From Candidatus Hydrogenedentota bacterium (GTDB lineage Bacteria; Hydrogenedentota; Hydrogenedentia; Hydrogenedentales; CAILVY01), in assembly GCA_029565395.1 (NCBI GenBank), contig JAKQOG010000201.1:1-64000 (forward strand): 64,000 bases of DNA, in the 5' to 3' direction. The translations under genes and the position numbers were made by a program. Position 1 is the first letter of the stretch. Every line of letters begins with the position of its first letter. Shown piece by piece: positions 6,453 through 16,286 of the stretch. Below the pieces are notes generated by a model, which saw only the letters and a list, made by a program, of their open reading frames with translations, was not told the DNA's origin and made no database searches.

Positions 6453-8564
6453 CTACTCTGTCACCGCGAGCCGCAGGTTCCAGGGCTCGACCGGAGGCAG
6501 TATGAAGCGCTTGTACGGACCATCCGTGTGCGTGGCGATAACCTGTGCTTCGCGGCACTGCATATCAATCACAGCCAGCTTGTTTTTTGTTGTCAGCAGG
6601 CAGAGTTCGAGGTTTTCCGCGGCATCGAGCGAGGCGTTTAAGAGCGCCACGGCCATAGTGCCGTCTTCCCGGACGCGCGGCCACAGATTTATGCGGTGGA
6701 ATGAACTCACGTAGGCAGGCAGGGTGTCGCGCGACAGCCACCGCATGATCGATTTTATCTGCGAGGATTTTGCGAGCCCGTGTAATTGCACCCATGGATA
6801 ATATCCGGCCACGCAGATGCGCCCGCCCAGTTCATTTTCAAACACGCCGAGACAACACGGCGCGGTCTCTTGATAACTGTAATCAATGGTCTGCGCGAGC
6901 GTGCGGCAGGTTTCGCCCGTTTTTGCAAAGACCTGCGCCGGCCCATACCAGAAGGACTGGCGGCAATCCCGGCGGCGGCCTGAGAATCCCGCATTCAGTT
7001 CATCTTCCGTGAACTGTTCGATGCAATCGCGTTCAATGGTCCGCTCGACCGTGAATCCAGTGAATTTTTCATAGCCCATGCTGTTTAGGCGGGTGAGCGC
7101 GTCTGCGTCCATGTACACGCCTGCGGACAGCATACGGCGCACTTCTTCATCGGAGAGCGCAAGCGCCGTGTCGTTGGTTAATGCCGTTACGCGTCCGTGC
7201 GCCGCGCCATACGCCGGAGGCAGGCCGAGCGTATACAGCCCATCCGTGTGGCCGGTGCCGAGATCCTGCCGGGGCCCTGTAAACCAATCCGCGGCAGGGT
7301 TGATGGCCGCATAACTGTTTTTGCACCATCCCGCATGAATGCCGGTGACGGGCGTCCGCCCCAATTCATGGGCCATGCGATCCAGGAATGGCCGCACGTC
7401 ACGCAGCCTGCTTACCAGCGGATCATACTCATCCAGGGGATCGTCATACATCGAAAGCACATTAAACGCCGCGCCCGTGCAGCCGCTTGCGATATAGGCC
7501 GCAGCTTCCACCGAAGTCATATGCGCGCTCTTGCGCAGCCGCTGATACGGGAAGCTCTCAATCTCCGACTGTATTGATTTTACCGATGGCGGGAGCAGGA
7601 AAATCTGCCGCCCGATCTGATGCGCTTTTTGTGCGGTGCCATCGGGCACTTCATCCGTGTAGTTGCCGCCGCCTGGCCGCCAGCGCACTTCGGAGTTATT
7701 GGGTCCCGACAACGCCCCGGCCCAGCCGTCGAAGTCAAAGCCTTCATAAAAACGCTCGCCGGTCATGAAACCCAGTGGCAAGCCCGGTTTGATTGCATGC
7801 GCCGTCTGCTCAATCCACCCCAGCAGCCGGATCATGGTTTTCCGGTTGTGATTCAGCCATGCATTGCGTATCTCCAGTTTGGCCTGAAGTTCTGTTTGGT
7901 TGAATGCCTCACGCAACGCGGCGCGGTCATACTTTTTACCAACTTCCTTTTCAAAGATCTCCAGGCATGTATCGCAGAAACAACCCTGACTAATCGGCAT
8001 GTGCCCCAGCAGCCGCACATCATCATCCACCCAAATATAATCAGGTTCCGCCGCCGTGATCGCCTTGTATACTTCCGCGATATACCCGCGCATGCCTTCG
8101 TCGTTCGGGCAAAAACACCCCTGGCACACATTCCCGGCGATATCCGTGAAGCGTGTGTACAGTTCCTGCAGCGAGTTCGGAAGGTTTTCATTGTGATGGC
8201 CCATCGTCGCAAGCAGGTTGATTCCCGAACGATAGCCCAGGGCACGAGCGCCGATCATGCGCTGCTTGAGTATTTCCGCGCGTTGCTGAATCACTTCGAG
8301 CGGAAGCGGCGGATGCGTTTCCGACGTGAAAAAGGTCACTTCATCCGTTACGCCCTTGTATTTTTCGAATACTGCGAGCAGGCCGCGATAGCGTTCGTCA
8401 TTAAGCCACTGCGGCACGCCGATCCGAAAGGATATGAATGCCTTTTCGATGTTCGTTTCCTCCGTTGCCGCGTGCGCCGCCGCGGGCAAGACGTTCCAAA
8501 GGCCCGCGCCGAGGGCGGCCGCCGAAGACACCTGTAAAAAACCGCGCCTGCTCAAATCACGCAT
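6453..8564 (-). CDS. Tat-exported protein with glycosidase-like TIM-barrel features
   Basis: A 703-residue protein opening with a clear twin-arginine signal (SRRGFLQVSSAAALGAGLW) and an Ala-rich cleavage region near residue 33. The middle contains alternating strand/helix blocks, including DYIWVDDDVRL, paired acidic residues at a strand end as in TIM-barrel glycosidases, and two Cys clusters (CQGCFC and CFCDTC) that could bind metal or form disulfides. A late beta-rich region (about 560-700) could be a carbohydrate-binding or glycosidase accessory domain. I do not recognise a named CAZy family; the glycosidase reading is inference. Its neighbours are sugar oxidoreductases. The RR motif at the N-terminus supports the start at 8564. 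Confidence 0.65.
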   Translation of the reverse strand: MRDLSRRGFLQVSSAAALGAGLWNVLPAAAHAATEETNIEKAFISFRIGVPQWLNDERYRGLLAVFEKYKGVTDEVTFFTSETHPPLPLEVIQQRAEILKQRMIGARALGYRSGINLLATMGHHNENLPNSLQELYTRFTDIAGNVCQGCFCPNDEGMRGYIAEVYKAITAAEPDYIWVDDDVRLLGHMPISQGCFCDTCLEIFEKEVGKKYDRAALREAFNQTELQAKLEIRNAWLNHNRKTMIRLLGWIEQTAHAIKPGLPLGFMTGERFYEGFDFDGWAGALSGPNNSEVRWRPGGGNYTDEVPDGTAQKAHQIGRQIFLLPPSVKSIQSEIESFPYQRLRKSAHMTSVEAAAYIASGCTGAAFNVLSMYDDPLDEYDPLVSRLRDVRPFLDRMAHELGRTPVTGIHAGWCKNSYAAINPAADWFTGPRQDLGTGHTDGLYTLGLPPAYGAAHGRVTALTNDTALALSDEEVRRMLSAGVYMDADALTRLNSMGYEKFTGFTVERTIERDCIEQFTEDELNAGFSGRRRDCRQSFWYGPAQVFAKTGETCRTLAQTIDYSYQETAPCCLGVFENELGGRICVAGYYPWVQLHGLAKSSQIKSIMRWLSRDTLPAYVSSFHRINLWPRVREDGTMAVALLNASLDAAENLELCLLTTKNKLAVIDMQCREAQVIATHTDGPYKRFILPPVEPWNLRLAVTE

Positions 8565-8623
8565 TTTTTGATCTCCTATTGTTGCAGCCTGGATCTCTCA
8601 CCGTCCTTTATGCAGGATTGTCA

Positions 8624-8659
8624 TTGCGAACCGCCTCCGCTTTCGGCGGGCATTCGCAA
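8624..8659. repeat. REP-like palindromic element
   Basis: TTGCGA (8624-8629) and TCGCAA (8654-8659) form the base of a hairpin, with a second GC-rich paired block inside (ACCGCC with GGCGGG). The opening TCATTGCGAA matches the beginning of a widespread class of bacterial intergenic palindromes. Probably a dispersed repeat unit rather than a terminator. Confidence 0.5.
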
Positions 8660-9148
8660 AAGAACGCGCAACCCTTGCATGATAGCGGGGCGACGCCTGC
8701 AACGCGACCAGTGCCCAACAGGAGTCATAGTGCTCGTTTGCGCGCCTGGTTCTATGATATCAACTGATGAAGCGCCCGTCGTTGACGGCGCCACTATCCT
8801 GTTTGCAGATTTCCCCGTCATGCCGGCATTTCCCAACCTTGTCTGATACTCCGTTGATTTAATCACTATTGTGTAACAAGCATTTGTATAAGAGATTGTA
8901 TCAAAGCCAGGCCGGTGCAGGGCAAGCCGGTGTCTTCCGGGGGCTGTACAATGAAAAAATTCAGATACTGCGGCCGCTCCGTTTCGCTTGGGCACAGGTT
9001 AACAACGGTTCGCGCAATCATTGAGCGTCTGTTATGATCGGCCACGGTTGTCCATATTCCTATATATTGCTGCTTTGATTTCTTTGTAAAATACGGGTCT
9101 ATCGTGGAAAAATCCAGATTAAGTTAGTGCCGTCAAGGACATATTCGG

Positions 9149-9154
9149 TATAAT
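9149..9154 (+). promoter_or_regulatory. -10 box upstream of the second oxidoreductase
   Basis: A perfect TATAAT preceded by TCGG, about 30 bases before the ATG at 9185; CAGGAG (about 9172-9177) provides the ribosome-binding site. No good -35 hexamer sits at 16-18 bp, so an activator may be required. Confidence 0.45.
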
Positions 9155-9184
9155 CGCCGGAACGCAAAGAACAGGAGAATATCG

Positions 9185-10186
9185 ATGTTAAACGTGGGAA
9201 TGATAAGCGGATGGCATGCGCATGCGCGCGGATATGCAAACGAACTCAAGGGGATTGCAGGCGTCCACCTCGCCGCCGTCTATGATGAAGATCCGGAACG
9301 CGGGGCAAAATGGGCCGCGGAACTGGCCGTGCCCTTTGAGCCGGATCTGGATCGCTTCCTCAGCCGTTCCGATATGGATGCCGTGGCTGTGAACGCCCCC
9401 ACGAACCGCCACAAGGACATCATGGTCGCCGCGGCCCAGGCAAAAAAACATATCTTCACCGAAAAAGTGATGGCGCTCACCGTACAGGAATGCACCGCCA
9501 TCGAGGACGCCGTGCGCACGGCAGGCGTGCAGTTCTGCATTTCATTTCCCGCGCGCTGCACCCCGCAGCATCTCTTCGCCAAAAAGGTCATGGACGAAAA
9601 GCTCATCGGCGACGTCACCGTGGTGCGTGCGCGCGTGGCGCATGATGGTGCAACCGGCGGATGGCTTCCCCCACACTTCTGGGATCCGGCAAGCTGTGGC
9701 GGCGGGGCCATGATGGATCTCGGCGCCCATCCCATGTATCTCGCACGATGGCTTCTTGGAAAACCAGTTCGAATCAATTCCACCTTCAATTATTTCACGG
9801 GGCATGAAGTCGAGGACAATGCCGTGTGCACCATCGAATTTGAAAACAAGGCCATCGCCATCGTCGAAACCAGTTTTCTATCCGCGCATTGCCCCGATTG
9901 CCTCGAATTATTCGGCACGGAAGGCACTTTGTTTACCGGCGGCCCTGATGACGGCGTACATATCCAATCCAACGTCCTCGGTGCAAAATTGAAAGGGTGG
10001 ATCACTCCATCCGATTTGCCCAAGGCCCAGCCACGCCCCGTTCGACAATGGGCCGACGCCCTCATGCACAACACTCCAATGCCCTTTGGCCTCGACGACG
10101 GCACGCAACTCACCGAACTCATGGAAGCCGCCTATATCGCCCACCGCGAGTCAAAGACCATCGATATAAAACGCCTATACGCCTAA
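9185..10186 (+). CDS. Gfo/Idh/MocA oxidoreductase, cytoplasmic, EKV variant
   Basis: A 333-residue oxidoreductase without signal peptide. The N-terminal Rossmann fold begins immediately (LNVGMISGWHAHARGYANEL) and binds NAD(P). The usual EKP motif that positions cofactor and substrate reads TEKVMAL near residue 96, so the Pro is replaced by Val while the Lys is kept. The C-terminal substrate domain has GGGAMMDLGAHPMYLARWLLG with the family His. CAGGAG precedes the ATG. It is tail to tail with a putative glycan-active gene at 10193, only six bases away. Likely acts on a sugar or cyclitol; substrate unknown. Confidence 0.9.
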   Translation: MLNVGMISGWHAHARGYANELKGIAGVHLAAVYDEDPERGAKWAAELAVPFEPDLDRFLSRSDMDAVAVNAPTNRHKDIMVAAAQAKKHIFTEKVMALTVQECTAIEDAVRTAGVQFCISFPARCTPQHLFAKKVMDEKLIGDVTVVRARVAHDGATGGWLPPHFWDPASCGGGAMMDLGAHPMYLARWLLGKPVRINSTFNYFTGHEVEDNAVCTIEFENKAIAIVETSFLSAHCPDCLELFGTEGTLFTGGPDDGVHIQSNVLGAKLKGWITPSDLPKAQPRPVRQWADALMHNTPMPFGLDDGTQLTELMEAAYIAHRESKTIDIKRLYA

Positions 10187-10192
10187 TCGCCC

Positions 10193-11674
10193 TTATTTCT
10201 TTTCCCGGAAGAAATTGATCAATCGGTCCGTGGCCCCGCGCGGGCGTGGATCGACGTGTTGCGGCAACTGATCATAAATTGCATACACCCGCTGCCAATA
10301 CTGCTGTTTGAGCGCGTCATAATCCGGCGCGGGACCGCTCAATCCTGCGAATAATTCAAAGAAAAAGAGCAATTCGCGGCGGTACTCGCCCGCGTCCGGA
10401 TGAAATGGCGTATCGTTGTTCTCATGGCCTTCCAATGCACGCAACAAGGCCACGCCCTCCTTCATGCGCTTATGATACTCCTCCCGCGAAAGCTCAATGC
10501 GATTGTAATTCCCCCAATCCGGGATAATTTCAAACAGCGGAAGCAAATCACACAGAGGGGCCGCCACCGCGCCGAAAAGCTTGGTATAAAACGATCGGGT
10601 GAGCGCACCTGGATCGGCATCGGGTTCAATAAACGAATGTGCGGACTGGAAGAGCGACAACTGATTCAGCAGCGGCGTCATGGTGAAACAGATTCCGCCC
10701 TGATACGGCGCGGCATCACGTTCCTTGCGGCGTTGTGCAAAGAGCCGCTCGAAACGGTAATGCGGCATAATGGCGTTCTCGCCTTCGGTCAGGCTGAAAT
10801 CCCACGTGAGAATGCGGTTCGTTTTCGCAATTTCCCGGGCCCACGGCCGCGCGTCCTGAGCGCCGTTCCCGGCCTCCGGATTTCCATCCCCGTTGAAGGC
10901 CAGATTGATGGATACCGACGTGTCCGCGGGAAAATCCAGGAGACGCTTCAACAAATACTGCATCGACTCCTCCGCTCGTGCCTTGTCAAATCGCCAGGCG
11001 GTGTGCTGTATCTCCGGGATGAACCGCCCGTCCCACTCCGGCGGCCCTTGAATCGTGCCCCATCCCCAGAATGGCGTGCCCCAGGTACCGATTTCAATTT
11101 CCGCGCCGGGTTGATGCTGCTTCAGCAGTTCGGTAATTTCGAGCGTTTTGTCTATGAACGTTTTTGCGGTGCAGCCGTTGCGTGAACACCCCCCGGGATC
11201 CCCTGGGAAAATCCCGATGACGCTTAGACCCGGCAACCGTTTCGCCCATGTTTCCCAGATTTGACGGCACTCCTCCCATTCCGCGGGCACGTTCGGGCAA
11301 TGCGTGTGCCAATCTTCTCCCACCGTGCTGAGAGGAGCCAATAATTTCACGCCAACCCCCTGCCCTGCGCCATGTTCAATCACCCCGTTGATCTGTTCGG
11401 CAAATATCGCGCCGAATTTCTCATTAAGCCCTGCCTGGCTGAACAGCCGCGGGGTGAGCCAGAACTCGAAACAATTAAAGCCAAACCCCGCAATCATCTC
11501 GATGAAATGTTCCCAGTCCTGCTTGCTCCACCGATAAGGCAGCTTCGGATACAGCATATTCGGATTAAACGCATTCAACAGGTGTTCGGCAAAATTGATG
11601 TAGCAGCTCCGCCGCTGTGCACCGCCGTAGCGTATCGGCGGACGCGTTGTTGAAGCATGTTTTCCAGTATCCAT
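10193..11674 (-). CDS. Putative glycoside-hydrolase-like protein (TIM barrel)
   Basis: A 493-residue protein with no export signal from the chosen ATG at 11674, which has GGGAAAGGG upstream; a longer frame to 11761 would run into a terminator hairpin. Visible features are a FNCFEFWLTPRLF strand/helix, GIFPGDPGGC, IGTWGTPFWGWG with several aromatics, and a C-terminal helical bundle. Acidic and aromatic residues at strand ends suggest a sugar-active barrel, perhaps distantly like GH20/GH67-type enzymes. I cannot name a family with certainty. Pairing with a sugar oxidoreductase supports carbohydrate metabolism. Confidence 0.6.
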   Translation of the reverse strand: MDTGKHASTTRPPIRYGGAQRRSCYINFAEHLLNAFNPNMLYPKLPYRWSKQDWEHFIEMIAGFGFNCFEFWLTPRLFSQAGLNEKFGAIFAEQINGVIEHGAGQGVGVKLLAPLSTVGEDWHTHCPNVPAEWEECRQIWETWAKRLPGLSVIGIFPGDPGGCSRNGCTAKTFIDKTLEITELLKQHQPGAEIEIGTWGTPFWGWGTIQGPPEWDGRFIPEIQHTAWRFDKARAEESMQYLLKRLLDFPADTSVSINLAFNGDGNPEAGNGAQDARPWAREIAKTNRILTWDFSLTEGENAIMPHYRFERLFAQRRKERDAAPYQGGICFTMTPLLNQLSLFQSAHSFIEPDADPGALTRSFYTKLFGAVAAPLCDLLPLFEIIPDWGNYNRIELSREEYHKRMKEGVALLRALEGHENNDTPFHPDAGEYRRELLFFFELFAGLSGPAPDYDALKQQYWQRVYAIYDQLPQHVDPRPRGATDRLINFFREKK

Positions 11675-11738
11675 ACCCTTTCCCTTGATTTCAGCCGGTG
11701 TAATAATCCGTGTCTCAGTCTCTGTCAAGAATAAAAAT

Positions 11739-11770
11739 CCCCCGGATTGTACAGATGACAATCCGAGGGG
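11739..11770 (-). terminator. Intrinsic terminator of the large lipoprotein gene
   Basis: CCCCCGGATTGT (11739-11750) pairs with ACAATCCGAGGGG (11758-11770), with a single bulged A and a 7-base loop. Read on the minus strand the hairpin is followed by ATTTTTATTC. It lies 15 bases past the stop at 11786 and so terminates the 4.3-kb lipoprotein transcript. Confidence 0.8.
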
Positions 11771-11785
11771 TTGATTGATGCAAAG

Positions 11786-14700
11786 TTATCTGCTTTGGCT
11801 CACAGGATACGTATCCGGAATCACCACCACCTGGGTGCTGAAACCGAAGTCCACATCGCTCAGGTTCGCATCCGGGCCAGGATAGATCATTTGCAGGAAG
11901 AACGCCGTCCAGCCATCGCCTTCCGCGGGCACGGGAACTTCGCCCACATACACGCCGCTTTCACAGGGCGAAATGGCTCCTTCGCCTTCCGTTTCGCCTT
12001 CTGTCGTTCCGCCTTCGCAGATTTCGCCTTCCTCTTCATCCTCAATGCACGCCGTGCAGAGTACCGTAGAGGTCCAGTCTTCTCCGATGGTTTCCAGACG
12101 GAAATCGCGCGACGTCCGGTTGGAGGCCTGCCACAGCTTCACCATCTTAGGCTTCGTTTCCGTCGTCAACACGATTTGGTTGCCATCCACCGTCCAATCA
12201 AACACTGGGCGGTTCACCTCGCGGACAAACGAATTGTAGAATGCCAGCAGGCTGTTGTATGCCCCGAGATCCACGCTGATCTGGTCTCCGGACGACAAAC
12301 TGTGATCCGTATTCGGGGCATAATAGAGATAATTCGATCCGGGGATATTTTGCGAGGCGTTGGCCCGCCGCATATAGAATTGCGACGAATCCGGCAGGAA
12401 GAATTGATCGCCCGTGGAATTGACGATCATCTTGGGCATCGTGAGGCGGCTCCGGTATTCATACGGGTCCACAATTTTCAACAGAGACGCCCCGGCGGGA
12501 GTGCCCAGCCGATCGAAAACCTCCGCATCCACGTAGTCCTGCACGGCCGAGGAATATTCGCCGTAGGCTTTAAATTGATGATCCATCTGTTCGTCCATGT
12601 TCAGCACATCAATTACAATCGGCATGATGGCCGTCACGCGCTTATCCGCCGCCGCCGTCAGCCAGGTTGTCCAGCCGCGTTTCGACGCACCCGTTACCAC
12701 GAAGTTCTCAATGACTACGGCGGCCCCCGGCTTCTCCAAGGCCATGAATTGCTGAATCGTATCCATGGCGCGGACCGCCGCCCGTGTCATGGGCAGCAGG
12801 GCGGGCCATGTCATATCGGCGGCTTCTTCCTCATACCCCGTCATGTATTGGTCATAACTGTGCGCGATGATCGCATCTTCCGAGCGGGTGGCCGTTTCCC
12901 CCGCGAAGAGCAGCGGTTGATTCGGGACCGCTTGAATCAGCGCCACCACCGTCCCCGTTGAAAGGCTGAACGGCGCCATAAGCTCCGCATACGCAAGGGA
13001 GGGTTGTGAACCCGTGCTGCCACCGGAAACCATGAGCAGCGCCGTGGTGCTGGCGATCACCGGCGGTTCGATAATGGTCACATAATGCTGCCAGACCACC
13101 TGGTCCACATCCGCCGCGCCACGCCATGCACCCGAGGTCATGTTGATCAGGTACGACGTGATGCCCACCGAGGGCACTGACGACGTCATTTCCAACTCAT
13201 AGTTGTAGCTGGGATCGCACGACGCCACATAGGTGTCCAGCACCGCGGTGTCGGCCACCGGTTTCTCCGCGAAGGATTCCGCTTTCATTCCAACGGAATT
13301 GGTGTGGCTGAGGTTCAAATTGCTCAACAGGATAATGACCTTGGCGGAACAATCCTCCGGATCCGGCTGGAATCCCGTTAAGGGCATCGTATCCTTCAAT
13401 CCGTCCTCATCCGTATCGATGCCAATCGCGCTCAATTCATCTCCCTGCATCCCTTCCCGGAATACCGCCACCGCCACGCTATTGCCTGCATCGTCTACCT
13501 TCCAGTCTTCCGGATTAAATTGCAGCGCGAGCGTGTGCGCCAGCGGATTCACGTTCAACACAATCACGCGCGCACTTAACGGCGGAATGCCGGTCAGTGC
13601 CGCCACCGCGTCGGGCGCCAGTTCTATTTTATCCGTCGGGGCCAGCAACGACAGCGTAATCACGGCGTCTTTCGTAAACCGGTCCTCATTAAAGGTATAG
13701 GGGTCACGGACCTCATCGCTTGGGCGGAGCAAGGCCATCGGGCTGTTGATATACGCGCGATCCAGCAAATATGCCCAATACGCCTCCGCCAGCGGCATTT
13801 GCAGATTGCTGGTCAGCGCACGATCCACCGACTCGGCGGTATAGCGGTAAACTTCATCCGAGTCCAGCGTCGTCCCTCGATCCGGGAGTGCGTCGAAGGT
13901 TGCCCGCACTTCTTCCAGAATGCCCCGTGAAAGCGGTGTGTGCGACATAATATACGCAAACGGCTGATCCTGCACCTGCTGGCTTCGCTGGGTGTAGAAG
14001 AAAAATTCCTGGCTTGCCACCGAGTATGCCGGCAGCATGTAATCCACCGGCAGGAGAAGTTGGTTCGAGAGGAGCGCATATTCGTTGGAGCCAAACCCCC
14101 GGGCGGGCGCCATCATCTCAAACCGCTTTAACACCCCGTCCGCATTCAGGTCCAGGCGGGTAAAGGTCTGTTCCGTCATGCCGGGATATTGCACCCGGGC
14201 CTCCGCATAGCTCAATCCACCGTTTCCATTGGTGTCCAATGCGGCAAAATGTTCGAGCAGCCCCGCGATCATATCCTCGTCGTCTTCCAGGCCGTTGGCA
14301 AGCGTGTCTTCCAGTTCATTACGCTGCACCTGTTGATCGTCATTGGCGTCATACGAACCCAACAACACATCGGGAATGGCTTGTGTTTCCGCATAGCTCA
14401 ATCCGTCGTTATGGGCGTCCAGCGCTTCAAAATGATCCAGCAAGGCGGCCAACACCGACAACTGACTCCGATCCAGGATGGTCAGCCCGTCCGTGAGTTC
14501 TTCTTCGTCCAAGACAGTATTGCGGTCCAGGTCAATCCGGCGAAAATCGGATTCAATCAATGTCGGGATATACGGCCGGCTTTCGGCGAACGACAATGCG
14601 CCGGAATGGTCCGTATCCACTTCGTCAAAATATACATAGAGATAGCCCGCCAGGGGGATTCCCCGTTGCTCGGGCCATTGCGCCCATTGCCCCAGCATGG

Positions 14701-16102
14701 TGGCTACGCCCTGCTCTACGCCGGCCATGAAGTGGATGGGCGTGGCCACGCCTCCCACATAACCATCCGCGGCGCTGGGTATGGTGATCTCCGGATAGTC
14801 ATATCCCTTAAAGCACGCTTCAAACAACTCTTGCATGAACGCGTTCGCAGGCGTTAGTTCCTGGGCAAGATCCACCAGATCGGAATCCGCCGCCACTGCA
14901 TTTGCATTATGCAACGCAATCATCAGCAACTGCCGCGGATCGATCACAACGCTTCCAAAAAGCTGCGTGCGGTACGTAAGATTGCGGAAATTGCCGTAGT
15001 TTGAGAAATACTGATCGTCCAAGTCGTAAAAGGCCAGCGTATATGCATTCCCATCATTTACCAGCGCCGGGCTCCGCAATCCCGCGCCCATGGCCGCGGT
15101 ATTGGTGCTTTCCATGGCTGACACTAATTCCGTGAGCGTGACGGCCATTTCCTCCTCGGAGAAATCATTGCGCTCATACGGCTGCGGCTTGTCGATATTG
15201 CCCAAGCGAATCGCGGTTAATTGACGCAGCAGGGTGGCGCTGAAATATATATTCCAATTCTGTTTCCATAAATATGCGGTCGCGGCCTTGGTTTCCGCGG
15301 GCATGGCCGTCATCAACATCCGGCCTTCCGGACGGTACACCACCACATACTCCGCTTTGGCCGGCAGACGCATCACCTGCGCCACCACCGTGCTATTCTC
15401 GATCCGCCCTACAATTGGAATGCTGAGGCCTTCCTTCGTCATGGCGAGAATCTGAACCTTCTCCGAAACACGATCCGCCGCTGGCACCAATTCCGGTATA
15501 AACGGCAGAACCAGGGTCGCTGGCTGAACCGCATCCCCCAGGACAGACCCAAACATCCGGTCCGTGCTGTTGTTATGCGTGATGGTATACACCGAGGACA
15601 CCAATTGAATGGGCTCAAATGCGTTCATTAGCAAGCCCTGCGAATTCTCCCCAATGCCAAACATCACCTCTTCTTCAAACACATTCGGCCGGACCGTGAT
15701 CGAAATGCCCCGCGCGGCGATGGTGCCTCCCGCAGCCCCGATGCCCAGATACGTCGAGGATTCGGTCACTTCAATATAATTGGGCACGGTTAGCGTGTCA
15801 TTCCCATAGGCGGTCGTCACCGTCAGGGAAACTGTGTACTTGCCCGGCAACAAATACGTCATCGTGGGATTCGGATTCGTACTCGTTTCCCCATTGCCGA
15901 AATTCCATGCCCATGCGCGGATCGTGGAAGCGCCCGGCAATGACGTGTCGGTAAACCGCACAGTCAATGGCGCTCCCCCCACTCGCGGGGCGGCATTAAA
16001 TCCAGCTTCCGGACCCGGCCCCGCGGGCGGACAGCCGCTCATGGAAACCAGAATCACCAATAATCCAAGGTAAGTCAAGTGCTTAACGGACACGCGTGGC
16101 AT
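11786..16102 (-). CDS. Large lipoprotein: PKD domain, EF-hands, PhoPQ-activated-type hydrolase domain
   Basis: A 1438-residue secreted lipoprotein. The ATG at 16102 follows GGAAAGG and gives a signal peptide ending in the lipobox SMSGC. Residues about 33-115 form a PKD domain (AWAWNFGNGETSTNPNPTMTY). Residues about 490-666 carry roughly six EF-hand/dockerin-like calcium loops, e.g. DTDHSGALSFAE, DANDDQQVQRNE, DTNGNGGLSYAE. The C-terminal third resembles PhoPQ-activated (PqaA-type) alpha/beta hydrolases: VTGASKRGWTTWL near 1139 holds the nucleophile Ser, with a later Asp (STGDQFF) and His (NTDHSLSS). The tail has an acidic Glu/Gly-rich tract with Cys residues. Probably an outer-membrane-anchored, calcium-dependent hydrolase or surface protein; substrate unknown. 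Confidence 0.8.
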   Translation of the reverse strand: MPRVSVKHLTYLGLLVILVSMSGCPPAGPGPEAGFNAAPRVGGAPLTVRFTDTSLPGASTIRAWAWNFGNGETSTNPNPTMTYLLPGKYTVSLTVTTAYGNDTLTVPNYIEVTESSTYLGIGAAGGTIAARGISITVRPNVFEEEVMFGIGENSQGLLMNAFEPIQLVSSVYTITHNNSTDRMFGSVLGDAVQPATLVLPFIPELVPAADRVSEKVQILAMTKEGLSIPIVGRIENSTVVAQVMRLPAKAEYVVVYRPEGRMLMTAMPAETKAATAYLWKQNWNIYFSATLLRQLTAIRLGNIDKPQPYERNDFSEEEMAVTLTELVSAMESTNTAAMGAGLRSPALVNDGNAYTLAFYDLDDQYFSNYGNFRNLTYRTQLFGSVVIDPRQLLMIALHNANAVAADSDLVDLAQELTPANAFMQELFEACFKGYDYPEITIPSAADGYVGGVATPIHFMAGVEQGVATMLGQWAQWPEQRGIPLAGYLYVYFDEVDTDHSGALSFAESRPYIPTLIESDFRRIDLDRNTVLDEEELTDGLTILDRSQLSVLAALLDHFEALDAHNDGLSYAETQAIPDVLLGSYDANDDQQVQRNELEDTLANGLEDDEDMIAGLLEHFAALDTNGNGGLSYAEARVQYPGMTEQTFTRLDLNADGVLKRFEMMAPARGFGSNEYALLSNQLLLPVDYMLPAYSVASQEFFFYTQRSQQVQDQPFAYIMSHTPLSRGILEEVRATFDALPDRGTTLDSDEVYRYTAESVDRALTSNLQMPLAEAYWAYLLDRAYINSPMALLRPSDEVRDPYTFNEDRFTKDAVITLSLLAPTDKIELAPDAVAALTGIPPLSARVIVLNVNPLAHTLALQFNPEDWKVDDAGNSVAVAVFREGMQGDELSAIGIDTDEDGLKDTMPLTGFQPDPEDCSAKVIILLSNLNLSHTNSVGMKAESFAEKPVADTAVLDTYVASCDPSYNYELEMTSSVPSVGITSYLINMTSGAWRGAADVDQVVWQHYVTIIEPPVIASTTALLMVSGGSTGSQPSLAYAELMAPFSLSTGTVVALIQAVPNQPLLFAGETATRSEDAIIAHSYDQYMTGYEEEAADMTWPALLPMTRAAVRAMDTIQQFMALEKPGAAVVIENFVVTGASKRGWTTWLTAAADKRVTAIMPIVIDVLNMDEQMDHQFKAYGEYSSAVQDYVDAEVFDRLGTPAGASLLKIVDPYEYRSRLTMPKMIVNSTGDQFFLPDSSQFYMRRANASQNIPGSNYLYYAPNTDHSLSSGDQISVDLGAYNSLLAFYNSFVREVNRPVFDWTVDGNQIVLTTETKPKMVKLWQASNRTSRDFRLETIGEDWTSTVLCTACIEDEEEGEICEGGTTEGETEGEGAISPCESGVYVGEVPVPAEGDGWTAFFLQMIYPGPDANLSDVDFGFSTQVVVIPDTYPVSQSR

Positions 16103-16286
16103 GGACGTCGCCTTTCCCTGAGTTTCGTCCGGGGTCCGTGTCTCCCACCCATTTGTAGAGACACTTAACCCCAATATGCTCTTAAGTTTGCTGGAAATGA
16201 CAAAAAAAGTCAACTAAATACCGCACCGGGGGGAATCCTGGAATCGGCTCCCCTCCTGCTTCAAAATTTTTCCGCGCCAATCCTGG

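Larger units (their letters stand above)
8565..9184. other. 620-base gene-free interval with a REP-like hairpin
   Basis: This is the divergent intergenic region between the Tat-exported protein and the oxidoreductase at 9185. It holds a long hairpin at 8624-8659 (separate entry) and a TATAAT at 9149-9154 upstream of 9185. A short minus-strand frame here has no family resemblance and overlaps the hairpin, so it is not called. Confidence 0.6.

Noticed and set aside
11771-12961. 396-codon plus-strand frame inside the lipoprotein gene
   Set aside because: Arg/His-rich low-complexity translation opposite a clear PqaA-type domain.
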